Part shown: one piece after another, positions 38,527-49,704 of the stretch
Position numbering within the stretch: the stretch's first letter is position 1
Layout: every line of letters begins with the position of its first letter
Source: Loxodes magnus
Lineage: Eukaryota > Ciliophora > Karyorelictea > Loxodida > Loxodidae
Reading direction: 5' to 3'
NCBI GenBank assembly: GCA_946699065.1
Contig: CAMPDV010001332.1
Location: 60,868-124,867, forward strand
Length of the DNA: 64,000 nucleotides
The notes under the pieces: generated by a model
Databases searched by the model: none
Told to the model about the DNA's origin: nothing
Seen by the model: only the letters and a program-made list of their open reading frames with translations
Made by a program: the position numbers and the translations under genes

Positions 38527-39324
38527 ATGGAATCTTAAAATCTTGTTCCCGGCTTTTTCTTGAGCAAAGAAAATAAAAAAGCTCTAGAAAAAAAACCAGT
38601 CATAAAAAAAGTATCAAGAGTCTTCAACTCCCCACTTACAAAACTAATAAAGAACCTAATAACTATAATAAAAATCTCCTAAAGTAATAAAAAGAAAGGA
38701 ATCTAATATAATAACAGGAAAAGAGCTTCCATCAAAGATAATTAAAAAGGAAATCAATATTTAACAGTTAGTATTTAAAATATCCAATCTCTAGGAAGAG
38801 ATTAAAGTCTTAAGTAAGAAAATTAAGAACTAAGAAACTTATTATCGCTTGGATAAGATAACTTAGAGATTAGAATTATTAACTAAGAAAGGGAACTCCA
38901 AAGCATATTGTAACATTTAAACTGAACATAGATAAGAAACAGCAAGGCTTGGAAATATCGTATAAAAACAAGAGTTGGAGTTTATTAAGCAAAAGAATAT
39001 TAGCACAAACATAACTAATTAGACAAATTAGATGGAGATAGAATAAAAAGAGGTTATAAATCGAAAACCAATCAGATAAGTAAAGAAGAAATGCTACTAC
39101 TGTAAGAGTAAGTGACATTTGTACAAGAATTGCTAAAAATTTTAAGAATTTCAAGAAAAAATTTTGGCATAAAGAATAAGAAAAATACTAGAGGCTCTAT
39201 TGCAACTAGCATGGAGATATTTGCAGAAGAAAATGATGTGAAGTACCTTTTGAAATAATAAGAACAAGAAATCAAAGAAACTGAGAAGACCTTAGTGAAG
39301 ATAATTTCATTAGATCAAGAATGA
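38527..39324 (+). pseudogene. Gag/ORF1-like protein G3 (two compensating frameshifts)
   Basis: The ATG at 38527 opens MESQNLVPGFFLSKE with the family GFF patch. Near 38680-38700 the meaningful frame moves by +1 into a coiled-coil-like region, an MEIE patch (39032) and a perfect knuckle C-YY-C-KSKW-H-LYKN-C (39092-39133), in which TGA supplies the Trp before His. After the knuckle the frame returns to that of the ATG and ends in a doubled stop TGATGA (39322-39327), as in the intact member G4. Two opposite shifts could be decay, short introns or frameshifting; I favour decay. A T-rich tail with ATT runs follows near 39455. Confidence 0.6.
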
Positions 39325-39329
39325 TGAGA

Positions 39330-39944
39330 AGTGTTGCTGATAAAACAACTTATTTTAAACGGTGTCCAGATTGGCATTGTTGAACATTTTTATTTCATTA
39401 TATAGGAAGAATTCTTAATATTATAAAGGAAAACTTAATAAAAGATTTTTATTATTTATTTTAAATTATTTACAGTCTTAAGAAAAGTTTTTTAATCACA
39501 AGTGTCAATACAGAATACTCAATGATAAAGAAATCTCAAAAAATAAAGATTTTTTTCATCGAGCGACGGGAAGAACTGAAGGAAGAAAAAAGAATTACAA
39601 GTAGGAGAAGAAGAAATTCTTAGAGAAAGGAGAATTTTCAAGATATATAAACTTTTAAAATTTCTAGTCTAATGGTAAATTATATTTGAATTAAATGTTT
39701 TTAATTAATTTTTTGATTATAAAATAAACTAAAAATAAATAATAAATGCTAATATTACTTATATTTATTTTTAATTATTTATTTTGTCTAAATCTAATTT
39801 GTTTTTAATATTTTTAGCATTTAAGTTAATAATAGATTTAATAGTATATAATAACTTCTTTATAAAATTAAATATTTAAATTTAATAAATGATTAAATCA
39901 ATCTTTTTATCATTTTATATAGATATGAATAAATAAACTTTATT
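39330..39944. other. 3' tail of G3 and AT-rich spacer
   Basis: Contains the presumed G3 3' untranslated region with ATT-rich runs, then A+T-rich sequence up to the SINE-like element. Nothing else recognised. Confidence 0.35.
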
Positions 39945-40240
39945 ATAGATTGCGTAGCACTCTCGATGGTGCGGAGATATTTAAATTAATTTTATTTAAA
40001 GTGATTAAATTTCTCTTTGTAAGTTTCCTCAAGTGCTTCACATCTTTAGGAGATCTGACTTCAGGATATAGTCGGTGTGATGCACCAAGAGACCTAATCG
40101 TCTGGCATCTTTCAGTAACCTTTATTCAATGCCTCCAGTTCTTTCGTCTTGGCTCCTGCAAGATTCTTGTTCAGTTGGTTGCTCCTGAAGTACTTCTCTG
40201 TGAGTTAAGTTAATCTCAGCTGGAGGATTGTTGCTCCCTA
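39945..40240. repeat. SINE-like interspersed element, copy 4 (isolated)
   Basis: The only copy in single-copy DNA, so it helps to define the element's ends: it starts near GCGTAGCACTCTCGATGGTG and ends near CAGCTGGAGGATTG. It has diverged well from the kelch-linked copies. An 87-codon standard-code ORF on the plus strand is fortuitous, since its frame is not conserved in the other copies. Weak resemblances to pol III A and B boxes (TAGCAC...TGG, GGTCGGAATTC in other copies) are too poor to call a tRNA-derived SINE. Confidence 0.55.
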
Positions 40241-40244
40241 TTTA

Positions 40245-41965
40245 AAATATAGATAATAAATTTTAAATAATGCTAAAAATAATTTAAAATTAAAGAAACT
40301 AAAAGAGTTAATAGTTATGCTACTATAAAGCTATAAAATTAGATTTATTGATATAGATTAATTTTAATTTTGCTTATATTTGATTTTAATATTTAGAACT
40401 TTCAAAAAATATTAGTTGATAAATATCAAAAATTTTTATTAATAGTTTTATTATTATAATATTTGATTTAAAAGATGGTGATTAGTTTTGCTAAAGATAA
40501 TTATAAATAAGTTGAAAAACTAGAATGATATTGAAATAATGTATTATTAAAGATATTTAACTATAGTATTCTTATATTTTAGCTTTATTTTTAGAAATAT
40601 CCATTTCTTTATTGTTATTTCATCACTATTTTAAAAATAATTAAATAGCAATTTTAGTATTTTAAGCTGAACTAGAAAGCATTTTAATCGTAATATTATA
40701 GCTTATTTTAATATGATTTAAATTTATAAGATCTAAAGCTAAAATTAGAAAATTAACTATAAATTTTAAATAAATAGAGATAAGATAGTATAGAATTATA
40801 TACTTAATATAATAATTAAAATCTATATAAAATAAGTAAAAAATAATACTTTACTCATAAATAAAATAAAAGAGTTTCAATATTTAGAAATATTGGGACA
40901 TACTTGTAATACTTATAACCTAGGCTATAAATATTGCAAATATTTTAAATATAAAAGTTTTATATTTGTCTATCAATTTTCTCTCTCTTTCTCTTGCTCT
41001 GATTTTATCAAATTTCTATTTTTCCAGCCTTTTTCTTGATTTTTATAAATATGATTAAAGTCGTTGGTTTCTTTAAGTACATCATTTTGTTCTTAAAACA
41101 TTTCAACTCGCTTCTTTTACATTTTGTAATGAAATATTTTGATTAACTTGTCAATAATTTACTCATTAAATAAAATATAATATTATGAATGTATATTTCA
41201 ATTAACATTTATTTAAAAGTTTAAATTTACTATTAATTATCTAAAATATTTAGCTGATTAAGAGAAACATTTAGTTTGTGTAATTAATTTTTAAATAATT
41301 TACAATAAAATAAAAAATAATCTTATGTTACTGAAAATTTAAATAATTAGAAGTTATTATTTTGCAAATTTTAAATTGCTATTAAAACAAGTTATTTTTG
41401 TAATTTATTATAATTTTTTATTTTCTGGATATCATATTATAAACTTTATAATTAGTATAATTATCGTTTTTACTCCTTTTTTATCAAAGTTATAATTATT
41501 TACATTTATCTTTATACTTACTATATTTTGATGGTTTAATAAAAATTATTATTCTATTATATTAACACTAAACTTTTCTAATTATAAAAATTTCTAATAA
41601 CTTACTTAAAAGAATTATATTAATGTTTTTAAGAGTAATTATCTTTATCTTTATTTTTTATTTATTAAGATAATTTCATCTTTAAATCGATTTTAAGACA
41701 TTTTATTTTATTTAATTATCAATAATCACTTACCTCAAAGGTTAATTTTCTACTAATCAGATTTTTTAGTTATGGAATTATTATAATTTTCATTTTTTCA
41801 TATAGATCTAAAACTTTTATGCGTGAAATAGTTAATTTATGCTTTTAAAGATTTTTATCATTTTATCTATAAAATTTCTTTCTAAAGAAATAACTTTATT
41901 TAATTTAATTTTTAAATTAATCCTTTTTATTTAAATTTAGTTTTAATAAAAAAACTTTTTACTTA
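40245..41965. other. AT-rich region, no gene seen
   Basis: About 1.7 kb of very A+T-rich DNA with no motif, repeat or RNA that I can recognise. Confidence 0.4.
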
Positions 41966-42250
41966 AAAGCCTAAAAATAAGGACATGTTCATGCACTAAT
42001 TGTCATACAGATGGTAATCACAGTTAACTCTGTTGAAGGATTAATCTTCACTGCCCAATCCCATGAACAACAAATCCAGTGATACTCTGTAGTTTAATAC
42101 AGGCCGAGTATGGATTAAGCTTCGATCATCCTTATCAAAGTCTATACCGACAAAAAATTAAATACTTCACTCCAGGTAAGGTTATCATACTATTAACCAA
42201 TGAACCTAAATTTCGAAGAACACTTGAATCCTATCAGCTCCATATTTATT
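41966..42250. other. G+C-richer island, unknown
   Basis: A ~280-bp island of distinctly higher G+C inside A+T-rich DNA, similar in size to the mobile elements of the window. Both strands are open. It shares no obvious sequence with E1 or with the SINE-like element, and no clear target-site duplication was found. It could be another mobile element or an exon. Confidence 0.4.
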
Positions 42251-42566
42251 AATTAATCCTTTTGATAACTATAAATTTTTATTCTTTATATTTAATTTAT
42301 AAAAAAGGTAAAATAAATAAATTAAATTCACTATTTTTCTGAATTATTTTTAAGATTAAATTATTTATTTATCTTATTTGATAAATTAGCTCCAAACTTC
42401 CTAGAAGATAAATTTAAAATATTTATTTCTTTTATTCTTAATTTTGAAGGATTATTTCAACAACAATTAGTTTTTTTTTGAAATTTTGCTTTTTTCATAT
42501 CACTTATTAACATAACTATTTCTAAAAATAAAATAATTCTCACTTAATGTCATTTTTTCAATCTTT

Positions 42567-43847
42567 ATGGCTTAGGAAATTTGCAAGATAGAAGATTCAA
42601 AGCAATAAATTTCAGTTAATTTTCAAATATTTCTCATTTAGAAGTAAAATAGGATAAATTTTTCTAAATTAAATAAATTGTATCAAATGAAAGCAAATAA
42701 AATCAGATGCTATTTTCGCATTATGATTTCAGATGATTAAAGAAATATTGAAAAATATAAAAAATTACTGATTTAATGCAAAATTATCTAATTTGCTAGA
42801 AAAAGATTCTATGCTTTTGAAATAAAAATTTACATCCCTTTGATCGATTATAAACTAGGATTCTTTAAGGAATAAAATATAATGAATACAAGATTTTGAA
42901 ATTAAATGAAACAAATATAGGAAAAAAAGGTTCGATATACTTCAGGGCTTCATGATCGATGATATTATATTGAGAAAAAATAAACAAAAGATGAAATTAA
43001 TTTCAAATAAGATGATTTAAGACTCTCACCTATGAGAGAAATTTTGAAAATAGGTTAAAAGTATGAAGCACTAAAAGATTTCTGATTGCAACTCATAGCA
43101 GTTAATAAGCTATGATTGGCTGAATAAAGAGGTGGTTGGCCTCCAGTAAGATGTTTAAAGCTGAAAAAAATATAACAGGAAATTAATGGAAAAACTTGAA
43201 ATAGAATAGAAACTCATGATCTATGAAAGAAACCTTAGCACCTTCTAAAATATTTCAAAAAAATCCAGAATAGCTATTTACAAAAAAAAAAATAGAAAAG
43301 AAAGAACTAAGATGTAGGATAGAAAAAATAGAAGAAAATAATTAAAAAATTTAGCATTAAATGGAACAAAGTGAGTAATTAAGTAGTTCACAGATTTTAT
43401 GAAGAAGAAGAATAAATATTAGATTTAATGCTAAATATAAATGCAAAGATATTACTCTGCAACTTTCTAACGCCTTTATGAATAAGAGCTAGAAATTTCA
43501 CAACTTAAATAAAAGTTTTTGAAATTATTAGAAGAAATAGGAGAATAAAAAGGAGAGAAAACATCAACTAAAACTAAAAAGAAAAAGAAAAAAAATTTTA
43601 TTGCAACTAATTATGAAATATTTAAAAGAAAAAATAAATTCCTATCTAGGCAATCAAATGAATCAAGAACCAAGTGATTAGCAAGAAGATAAGTTGTAGA
43701 GACTTACAAACTTTTTATTTAGTCGCTAGATTAATCTAGAGATTTGCTGGAGGGGATGAAATACCTCAAATACACGTCAGCATTAAAATTATCGTGTCTT
43801 GTCAAATAAATTTCGAATAAATTATAAAAATAAATTATACTTTATGA
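42567..43847 (+). other. Long open region, possible gene of unknown function
   Basis: From the ATG at 42567 one frame runs 426 codons to TGA at 43845-43847 under the reassigned code. However, the two other forward frames are also largely open and look equally protein-like over the same stretch (Lys/Gln-rich, coiled-coil-like). No zinc knuckle, RING, kelch or other motif is visible in any frame. I report it as a candidate gene only; frame and function are not established. Confidence 0.25.
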
Positions 43848-43849
43848 CA

Positions 43850-44270
43850 ATTTTATTTTTGATTTAGTAAAATTAAAATTTTAATAAAGTAAGACAAATA
43901 GTTAAAGAAAGTATAAAATTTATTAAACTAAAAGTTTAAAAAAATCACAGAAATTTTAAAAAAAAATTTTGAGGAGCTAATAAAATAATAATTTATATGA
44001 TATTTCAAAAGTAAAACACTAAAAGTGAAAATGAAGAAAAAATTTAATTTTTATAAAATTTTTTCTCTTATAAATAATAAATTATAATTTTATCTTTAAT
44101 CATATTTTTAAATATAAAAACAAAAAAAATTTTAATTAAAAATTAAAAAAAATTAACAATAAATTGGACTTTATTTCCGAAGCTTGAAACAATTATTAAT
44201 AAATACTTTTATAATCAAAGGTTAAAAAATTTTATAGTTGTAAAAAAAAAAAGTTAAAGTTAAAAAGCTT
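43850..44270. other. AT-rich spacer
   Basis: Extremely A+T-rich sequence between the candidate ORF and the G6 element; nothing recognised. Confidence 0.4.
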
Positions 44271-44370
44271 TGTTAAAGCCTTAGTAGTCAGCCATCTGAC
44301 CTATTCTATCAGCTTGTCTCTATTAGTTTGTTTTGAATTCCTACTAGACTTAGTTAGGCAGTGTAACACT

Positions 44371-45106
44371 TCATTAGTGCACCATCCTTTAATATTCGGA
44401 ATAGTTTTGGTCTTGCACTTAGCGTTCCTAATTATTTCTCCAAGGATTAAGATTTGAATTAAAGATTTTTTTTCTATAAATTTTTCCGCTTTATGTTGGA
44501 TATATCCTAAATAGTTTTCTAAAATTATCTTATTTATTCTTTCTTTAAATTTCGCTTAGTTAGTAGCAGTATTTTCATTGGTGTTATTTATTACACACGT
44601 AGCATTTTATTCTTCTTTTAAACTATTATTCCTGTAACACTTACTTAATTTAAATTTACTACTTATTTTAAATAAACGTTTACTGTTTATTTTAATTTGA
44701 GGCTTCATTTTCTATTTCCATAGGATCTGATTAATTCTGTTAAATCGAAAAGGGCGTAACCTGAATTTATTATTAAATTTAAAGAATTCTTTGTTCCATT
44801 TTGTTTTCTATTTCTTATGATTATTAATATTGTTTCTCAAGTAAAGACGTTATAGTTTTTCTAATTTTTCTACTTTATCAGTGAGGTATCTATTTTTAAA
44901 CATAAACTCTTTTAATGACTTAGATAATATTTCTATTTGAGTTTTTGTCGGAAGTTTTTTAGTTCTGGATTTCCAAGTGGTTAATGTTCGTTATATCAAT
45001 CATATTTCTCACTTTCACTCATTGTAATTATTTCGCTTTTTTATTTTTTAGAGAATTTTCCTGTTTAAATATTTTGTTCAAAGTTCTGTTATTTCTTAGA
45101 AGCCAT
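44371..45106 (-). pseudogene. Gag/ORF1-like protein G6 (N-terminal frameshifts)
   Basis: The ATG at 45106 (MASKKQQN) starts a frame lost after ~65 codons. The downstream frame carries a PMEIE patch, a knuckle C-YV-C-NKQ-H-QWKY-C (one residue short between Cys and His) starting at 44604, then the best example of the C-terminal box, IYPTQSGKIYRKKI. It ends at a TGA (44371-44373) 77 codons after the first knuckle Cys. The box matches LYVTQEGKIYRLKI of intact G4, which fixes the frame. It lies against module C copy 3 and on its other side reaches an A-rich spacer. Probably a decayed copy. Confidence 0.65.
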
Positions 45107-45111
45107 TTTAT

Positions 45112-48100
45112 ATAAGTAAGATATAAATAAATCCTTTTAAAGTAAAAATAATAAAAAATAATTAAGTTTAATATTAGATTTAGCGTTTAAATCTAATTTA
45201 TTATTTATTATTTTTTAAAAAGATACTATATGTTTAAAAAGATAAAATAATTGCTTAGATTTTTTTATTTATTACTTTAATTTAAAAGCTAAAAATTAAT
45301 CTAAATAGTTTATAAAAATTTATAGGAGAAAAAATAAAAACAATATCTCTTTATAAAAATAAAAAAGTTAATAAAATTATAAAATTAGAAAGTTTAAAAA
45401 TTAAAAAAAATATATCGATATATTTTAGAAAATAAAAGAAACCTTAAAAATTAAAATTATATAGAAGATCATTCTATTTTTAAAAATTAAGCTGATCAAA
45501 AACTCTCAAATTAGTTGATAAAATGAAGAAATTAATTTAAAAGTATGAAGAAACAATTAATAATTAAAAATAAGATCAGAAAACTAATGAACAACTTCGA
45601 AGATTAAGATAATGATTTATTAAACTTTGTTTTTAGCTAATCTAAAATAACTTAGTAACAGAATATGTAACTATATAAAAAATCCTAGTCAATATTTAAA
45701 ATAGAATAAAACAATATTATAGAAAATAAAAATGAAAAAGTTAAATTAGTTTATCAAAAATAAAAGAAAATGAGATGACTGAACTTAAATTCACAAAAGA
45801 CAATAAAATTACTAAAAAAATTTAAGAAAAAGATAAAAGAAAATAGATCAAAAGCTGTAACTACTGCAATTCAATTTACCACATCATATTAAAATGTTGA
45901 GCCTGAGAAAACTAAAGATAAGAGAGCAACAAAGAACATGAAGGATGATGAATAAACATAAGATCACTGAAATTTGAATTTATAAATAAAAAATTTTATC
46001 AAGAACGGTATATTATTGATATTTGTATCCTGCCAAATATTAAAAAAAATTATGATACTCATCCAAGTAAAATAAATGGCATAGTTGTCAAGTTGAAAGT
46101 CCAGGTGAAACTAAAACTTCAACTTTGAGTATATTATTATTATTACTATTTAATTTTAAAATAAAATTAGATTTATTCTTTAGTTTAAAATTTATTCCAG
46201 TTTAAATTATTTTAGTTTTTTCTTTTTCATAAATTATTAAGAAATTTTATGTCTTTAAGAAATTAAATTTAATTACTTAGTTATAAATTTATACCAAATT
46301 AAATTTATGTTTATTAAAATTATCCACTAAGTATTTTTCTAAATGATAGTAATTTAATTAATTTAAACTATTTTTAAATATTTTTATCAATTTTACATAA
46401 GCTGTTTTAAAATTGTAATTTTCCTGAAGCTCTTCAGCTAATTTATCTATTCCTTAAAGCATATTAAGTTTAGTTAATTTTTATATTATATAAAATATAG
46501 TTATTAGTTTAATGCTTCTATTTTACTTGTTTTATAATAGATCTTATTTTCTAATTTTTTAATCTTTGCTGCAAATTCATAGAATTTAATTGTTTTTTTT
46601 ACATATTTTGATCTATAAAAATAATGATTTAACTTTAAATATTTTAAACTAATTGCAACGTAATTTTTGGTTTAAATAAGATTTTTCTTATATTTACTAT
46701 TTATAAAAAAGCAAATTTAAATGCTTAAAACATAATTTTTATTCTTTTTAATATTAAATAATGCATCTTTTTAATTACTTTACTTTTAACTTATTTTTAA
46801 ATACATTTTTCATTCTAATTTTAACTATATTTTCAAACATAAGAAAATAAATGCTTTTTATCAAACTTAAGATAAAATTCAAATTTTTTAAATACTTGCA
46901 AGATTTTTAATTAAATTTTAGAAAGAAAATAATTATAAATTTGCTTTTGTAAAAGAAAAAATTAATGAAAACTAAATAATTTAAAAAATATTAAATGAAG
47001 AAGTTGAGATTGAGTTTCGTAAATAATTTAACACTTATCTTTTAATATTATTTATCTATATCTGCTAATTCTAGTATTTTCTCTTTTACAAATCCTTAAT
47101 AACTATTTTTTTATTATAAATTTTATTCTATTTAATTTAATAATTATAATAATATAAAATAATATAAAATATTAAAATCTAAAAATTAAAATTTAGTAAT
47201 AATATAGTAAAGATAAATTTTAAATAAAGTATAAGTAATTTAATTAAATATATGAATTGATAATTAAATGAATAGATTACACTTTAATGTTTGATATATA
47301 ATCTAAATAATAATAGACAATTATTAAATATTTGATTAAATCTATTTAAGTTTTTAAAGTATTTTAGTTGATATATCTTTAATTTCACATAAAGTAATTT
47401 TTTATTACTATTTAAGCTAAAATTTATAGTTATTAATTATATAATTTTGATAATATTTAGGTTAATATTATCTGCTTATATTATTTTTACTTATTATTTA
47501 TATTAGAAAAAAGGTTTATCTAGCTAGGAACTAACACAACTGTATTTGTAAAGAATTGAATTATATAATTAATAATGGTTATAAAGTAGTAAAGATAAGT
47601 ATACAATTGATAAAAAATGGGAGTTACTATTTAGTAAGCAGCATTATTAGATTAATCTATATTATTTAAGTTATTTAATAAAGATATTTAATATTTCTAT
47701 TTAAAGAAAATTGTATAATTTGATAATAAATTTAAGATTTATTATTTTAGTTTTTTAAAATATAAGTAAAATAATTAGAAAATAGTAAATTTTAATTCTA
47801 AGTATTTTTATAAATAAAGCTTTATAAAATCATTTATAAAAATATTTTAAATTTTTATTTTTACTGTCATAATATTTAAATTTTTAATTATTTAAATTAT
47901 TTATCCTTTAATTATTTAGTTTTATATTTGCTACTAATTTTAGGGAAAAAATATATCTATAAGCATAATTTTGTTTATAATAAAATCTTTAATGTTTCTT
48001 CTGTAATTTTATTAAAACTTGTTCTATTTAAATAATAGATTAAATTTAATATCTACTCTTTACTATAAGATACATTTATTTAAACTATTTATTTAAATAT

Positions 48101-48472
48101 TAAATCTTTAATATTCTAGATTTTCAATCTTCAAAAATTTATCAATATTTCTTTAAAAACAATATCAAAAAGAGAATATTAAATCAATATTTAAATACAT
48201 CAAAATAAATCTACCTAATTCAATATAAACATTTACTTCTTACATTATAATCAATTCAATATCATTACTAAATCCAATTATATAGATCAAACTAATCAAA
48301 TGTAGTTAATACATCAAAATACATCAACTAATTATTTAATATTATTTAGACTACCAGATACAAGTAAACACTTTTATAATTAAACATATCTTCTATTTTT
48401 GTATTATTATCAATAACTAAATTAGAAATATTTTATTACTAATTTTATATATCAAAACTAAATATTATAAAA
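45112..48472. repeat. Module C, copy 3 (5'-shortened)
   Basis: Begins directly next to the G6 ATG, at a point equivalent to about 7687 in copy 1, then is collinear to its end. It leads into the SINE-like element and RING-kelch copy 5. Confidence 0.75.
45775..46128 (+). pseudogene. Gag-like zinc-knuckle fragment in module C, copy 3 (best preserved)
   Basis: One frame of 117 codons from an ATG at 45775 to TGA at 46126-46128. It contains a basic stretch (KEKDKRKQ-like), the knuckle C-NY-C-NSIY-H-IILK-C starting at 45856, and a tail with KFYQERYIIDI that loosely resembles the C-terminal box of the family. An (ATT)n run follows directly. A TGATGA occurs in frame near 45944. The larger N-terminal half (45480-45770) is present, but its frame is uncertain. 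Confidence 0.5.
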
Positions 48473-48546
48473 CGCCTACCACTTCAATGGCGCGAAGTTA
48501 TTTAATTAATTTTTTTAAGTTAAAAAAATTTATTGCTGAAGTATTT

Positions 48547-48887
48547 AAAAAATCAAGATTCAATGATAATAGATGAACAACCCATGACTTAAGAAAAATA
48601 CTTCAAAAAAAAGTGCTACATATGTGGCAGTCAATATCATCTTTGAAGAAGATGCTAGGGAAATAAGGAAATAAGAAAAAAGATTTGAAATGAATTGACC
48701 ATGTTTTATCCTTCCTCGGATGGTTAATTATGACGTAAGAAGATAACTCCAAGACGGTTCGGAAAGCTCGGAAGTGAACTTGGGTGGAGACACCGGGGAA
48801 TCCGAGACCCTGTAAAAGGTAATACAGGGGTTATGGATCTTTTAAGGGAACACTCCATTAACCTTAAAATTTTTAATTTAATTTAAA
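48547..48887 (+). mobile_element. 5'-truncated retroposon G7 with 15-bp target duplication
   Basis: A 341-bp insertion flanked by perfect ATTGCTGAAGTATTT repeats (48532-48546 and 48888-48902); undisturbed copies of the SINE-like element have this site once. Only the 3' part of a Gag-like element is present. Short 5'-truncated copies with target-site duplications are typical of LINE-type insertion. Confidence 0.8.
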
Positions 48888-48895
48888 ATTGCTGA
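48563..48895 (+). pseudogene. Gag/ORF1-like C-terminal fragment G7
   Basis: 110 codons open in one frame. In order: a PMTQE patch equivalent to PMDIE, a perfect knuckle C-YI-C-GSQY-H-LWRR-C (TGA as Trp), and a box MFYPSSDGQLWRKKIT equivalent to YxTQxGKIYRxKIT. A basic, relatively G+C-rich tail follows. The first in-frame TGA (48893-48895) lies in the duplicated target site, so the element brought no stop of its own in this frame. A hairpin formed by CCCTGTAAAAGGTAATACAGGG lies inside the frame. Confidence 0.65.
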
Positions 48896-49704
48896 AGTAT
48901 TTCACAGTGCTAGCATTCCTTGGTTAGCTTTATCTCCAATAGTCTGTGGTCGGAATTCTACACTTAGAAACGTTGGCACCTTTCATCATTAACGCTACTC
49001 GATAAATCTTCATTCTTGTATTATTTTGATTCCTATCAAGATTCTTGATCGGTTTCTTCTCCGACAAAGTACTTCCTGATATTAAAGTTTAATTCAATAT
49101 CAGTTGTAGGATTATTTTTTCCCTATTTAAAATCAATTATATATATAATAATTTTATTTATGCTCTTAATCTAAAATCCATATTTTGTAGTTAAAATTTA
49201 TTAAAATTATATAGATTGTTCTATTATTGATACTTTATTTAGTTTGCTTTTAAATATTCTAAAATGAATAATAAAATCTAATATATTATATTTTAAATTT
49301 AATTAGTAAATATATTCCATTTCAACTCTTAAATTTTTGCCATATCTTATTAGCTTATTTCTATTTTCATGATTAAATAAGTTATCTAAGGATTTTAATT
49401 TTGTCTTTAATATCAGCTGAATAATACTCACTTATTTTAATAATTTTTAATTTATCTTTTTATTAATTTATGAATAAACTCTTTATAATTTCTATTTAAT
49501 ATTAGTTATATATAAAATAGATAAAAAGAGAATATAAGGTAATAGATGATAATATTTAAAGTAAGTAATAAATTATAAATAGATTAGTTACATTAGTATT
49601 AGAGGTAATATTAATAAGCTAGTTTATCATAGTAATAGTAATAATCTAATCTAAACTGTTATATTTACACTTTTAGCTTTTACATTTATTAACTTTATAA
49701 TAAA

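Larger units (their letters stand above)
48472..49130. repeat. SINE-like interspersed element, copy 5 (split by G7)
   Basis: The element begins near CGCCTACCACTTCAATGGCG and is interrupted at 48546 by retroposon fragment G7. It resumes at 48888 and ends near CAGTTGTAGGATT. This gives a relative date: G7 inserted after the SINE-like element was in place. Confidence 0.65.

Noticed and set aside
39072-39275. Minus-strand ORFs at the end of G3
   Set aside because: Antisense to the zinc-knuckle and C-terminal frames of G3.
39950-40213. 87-codon standard-code ORF on the plus strand
   Set aside because: It lies inside the SINE-like repeat, its frame is not conserved in other copies, and the standard code does not apply here.
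48815-48840. Hairpin CCCTGTA...TACAGGG as a terminator or structured RNA
   Set aside because: It lies inside the continuous Gag-like frame of G7 and there is no T-run after it.
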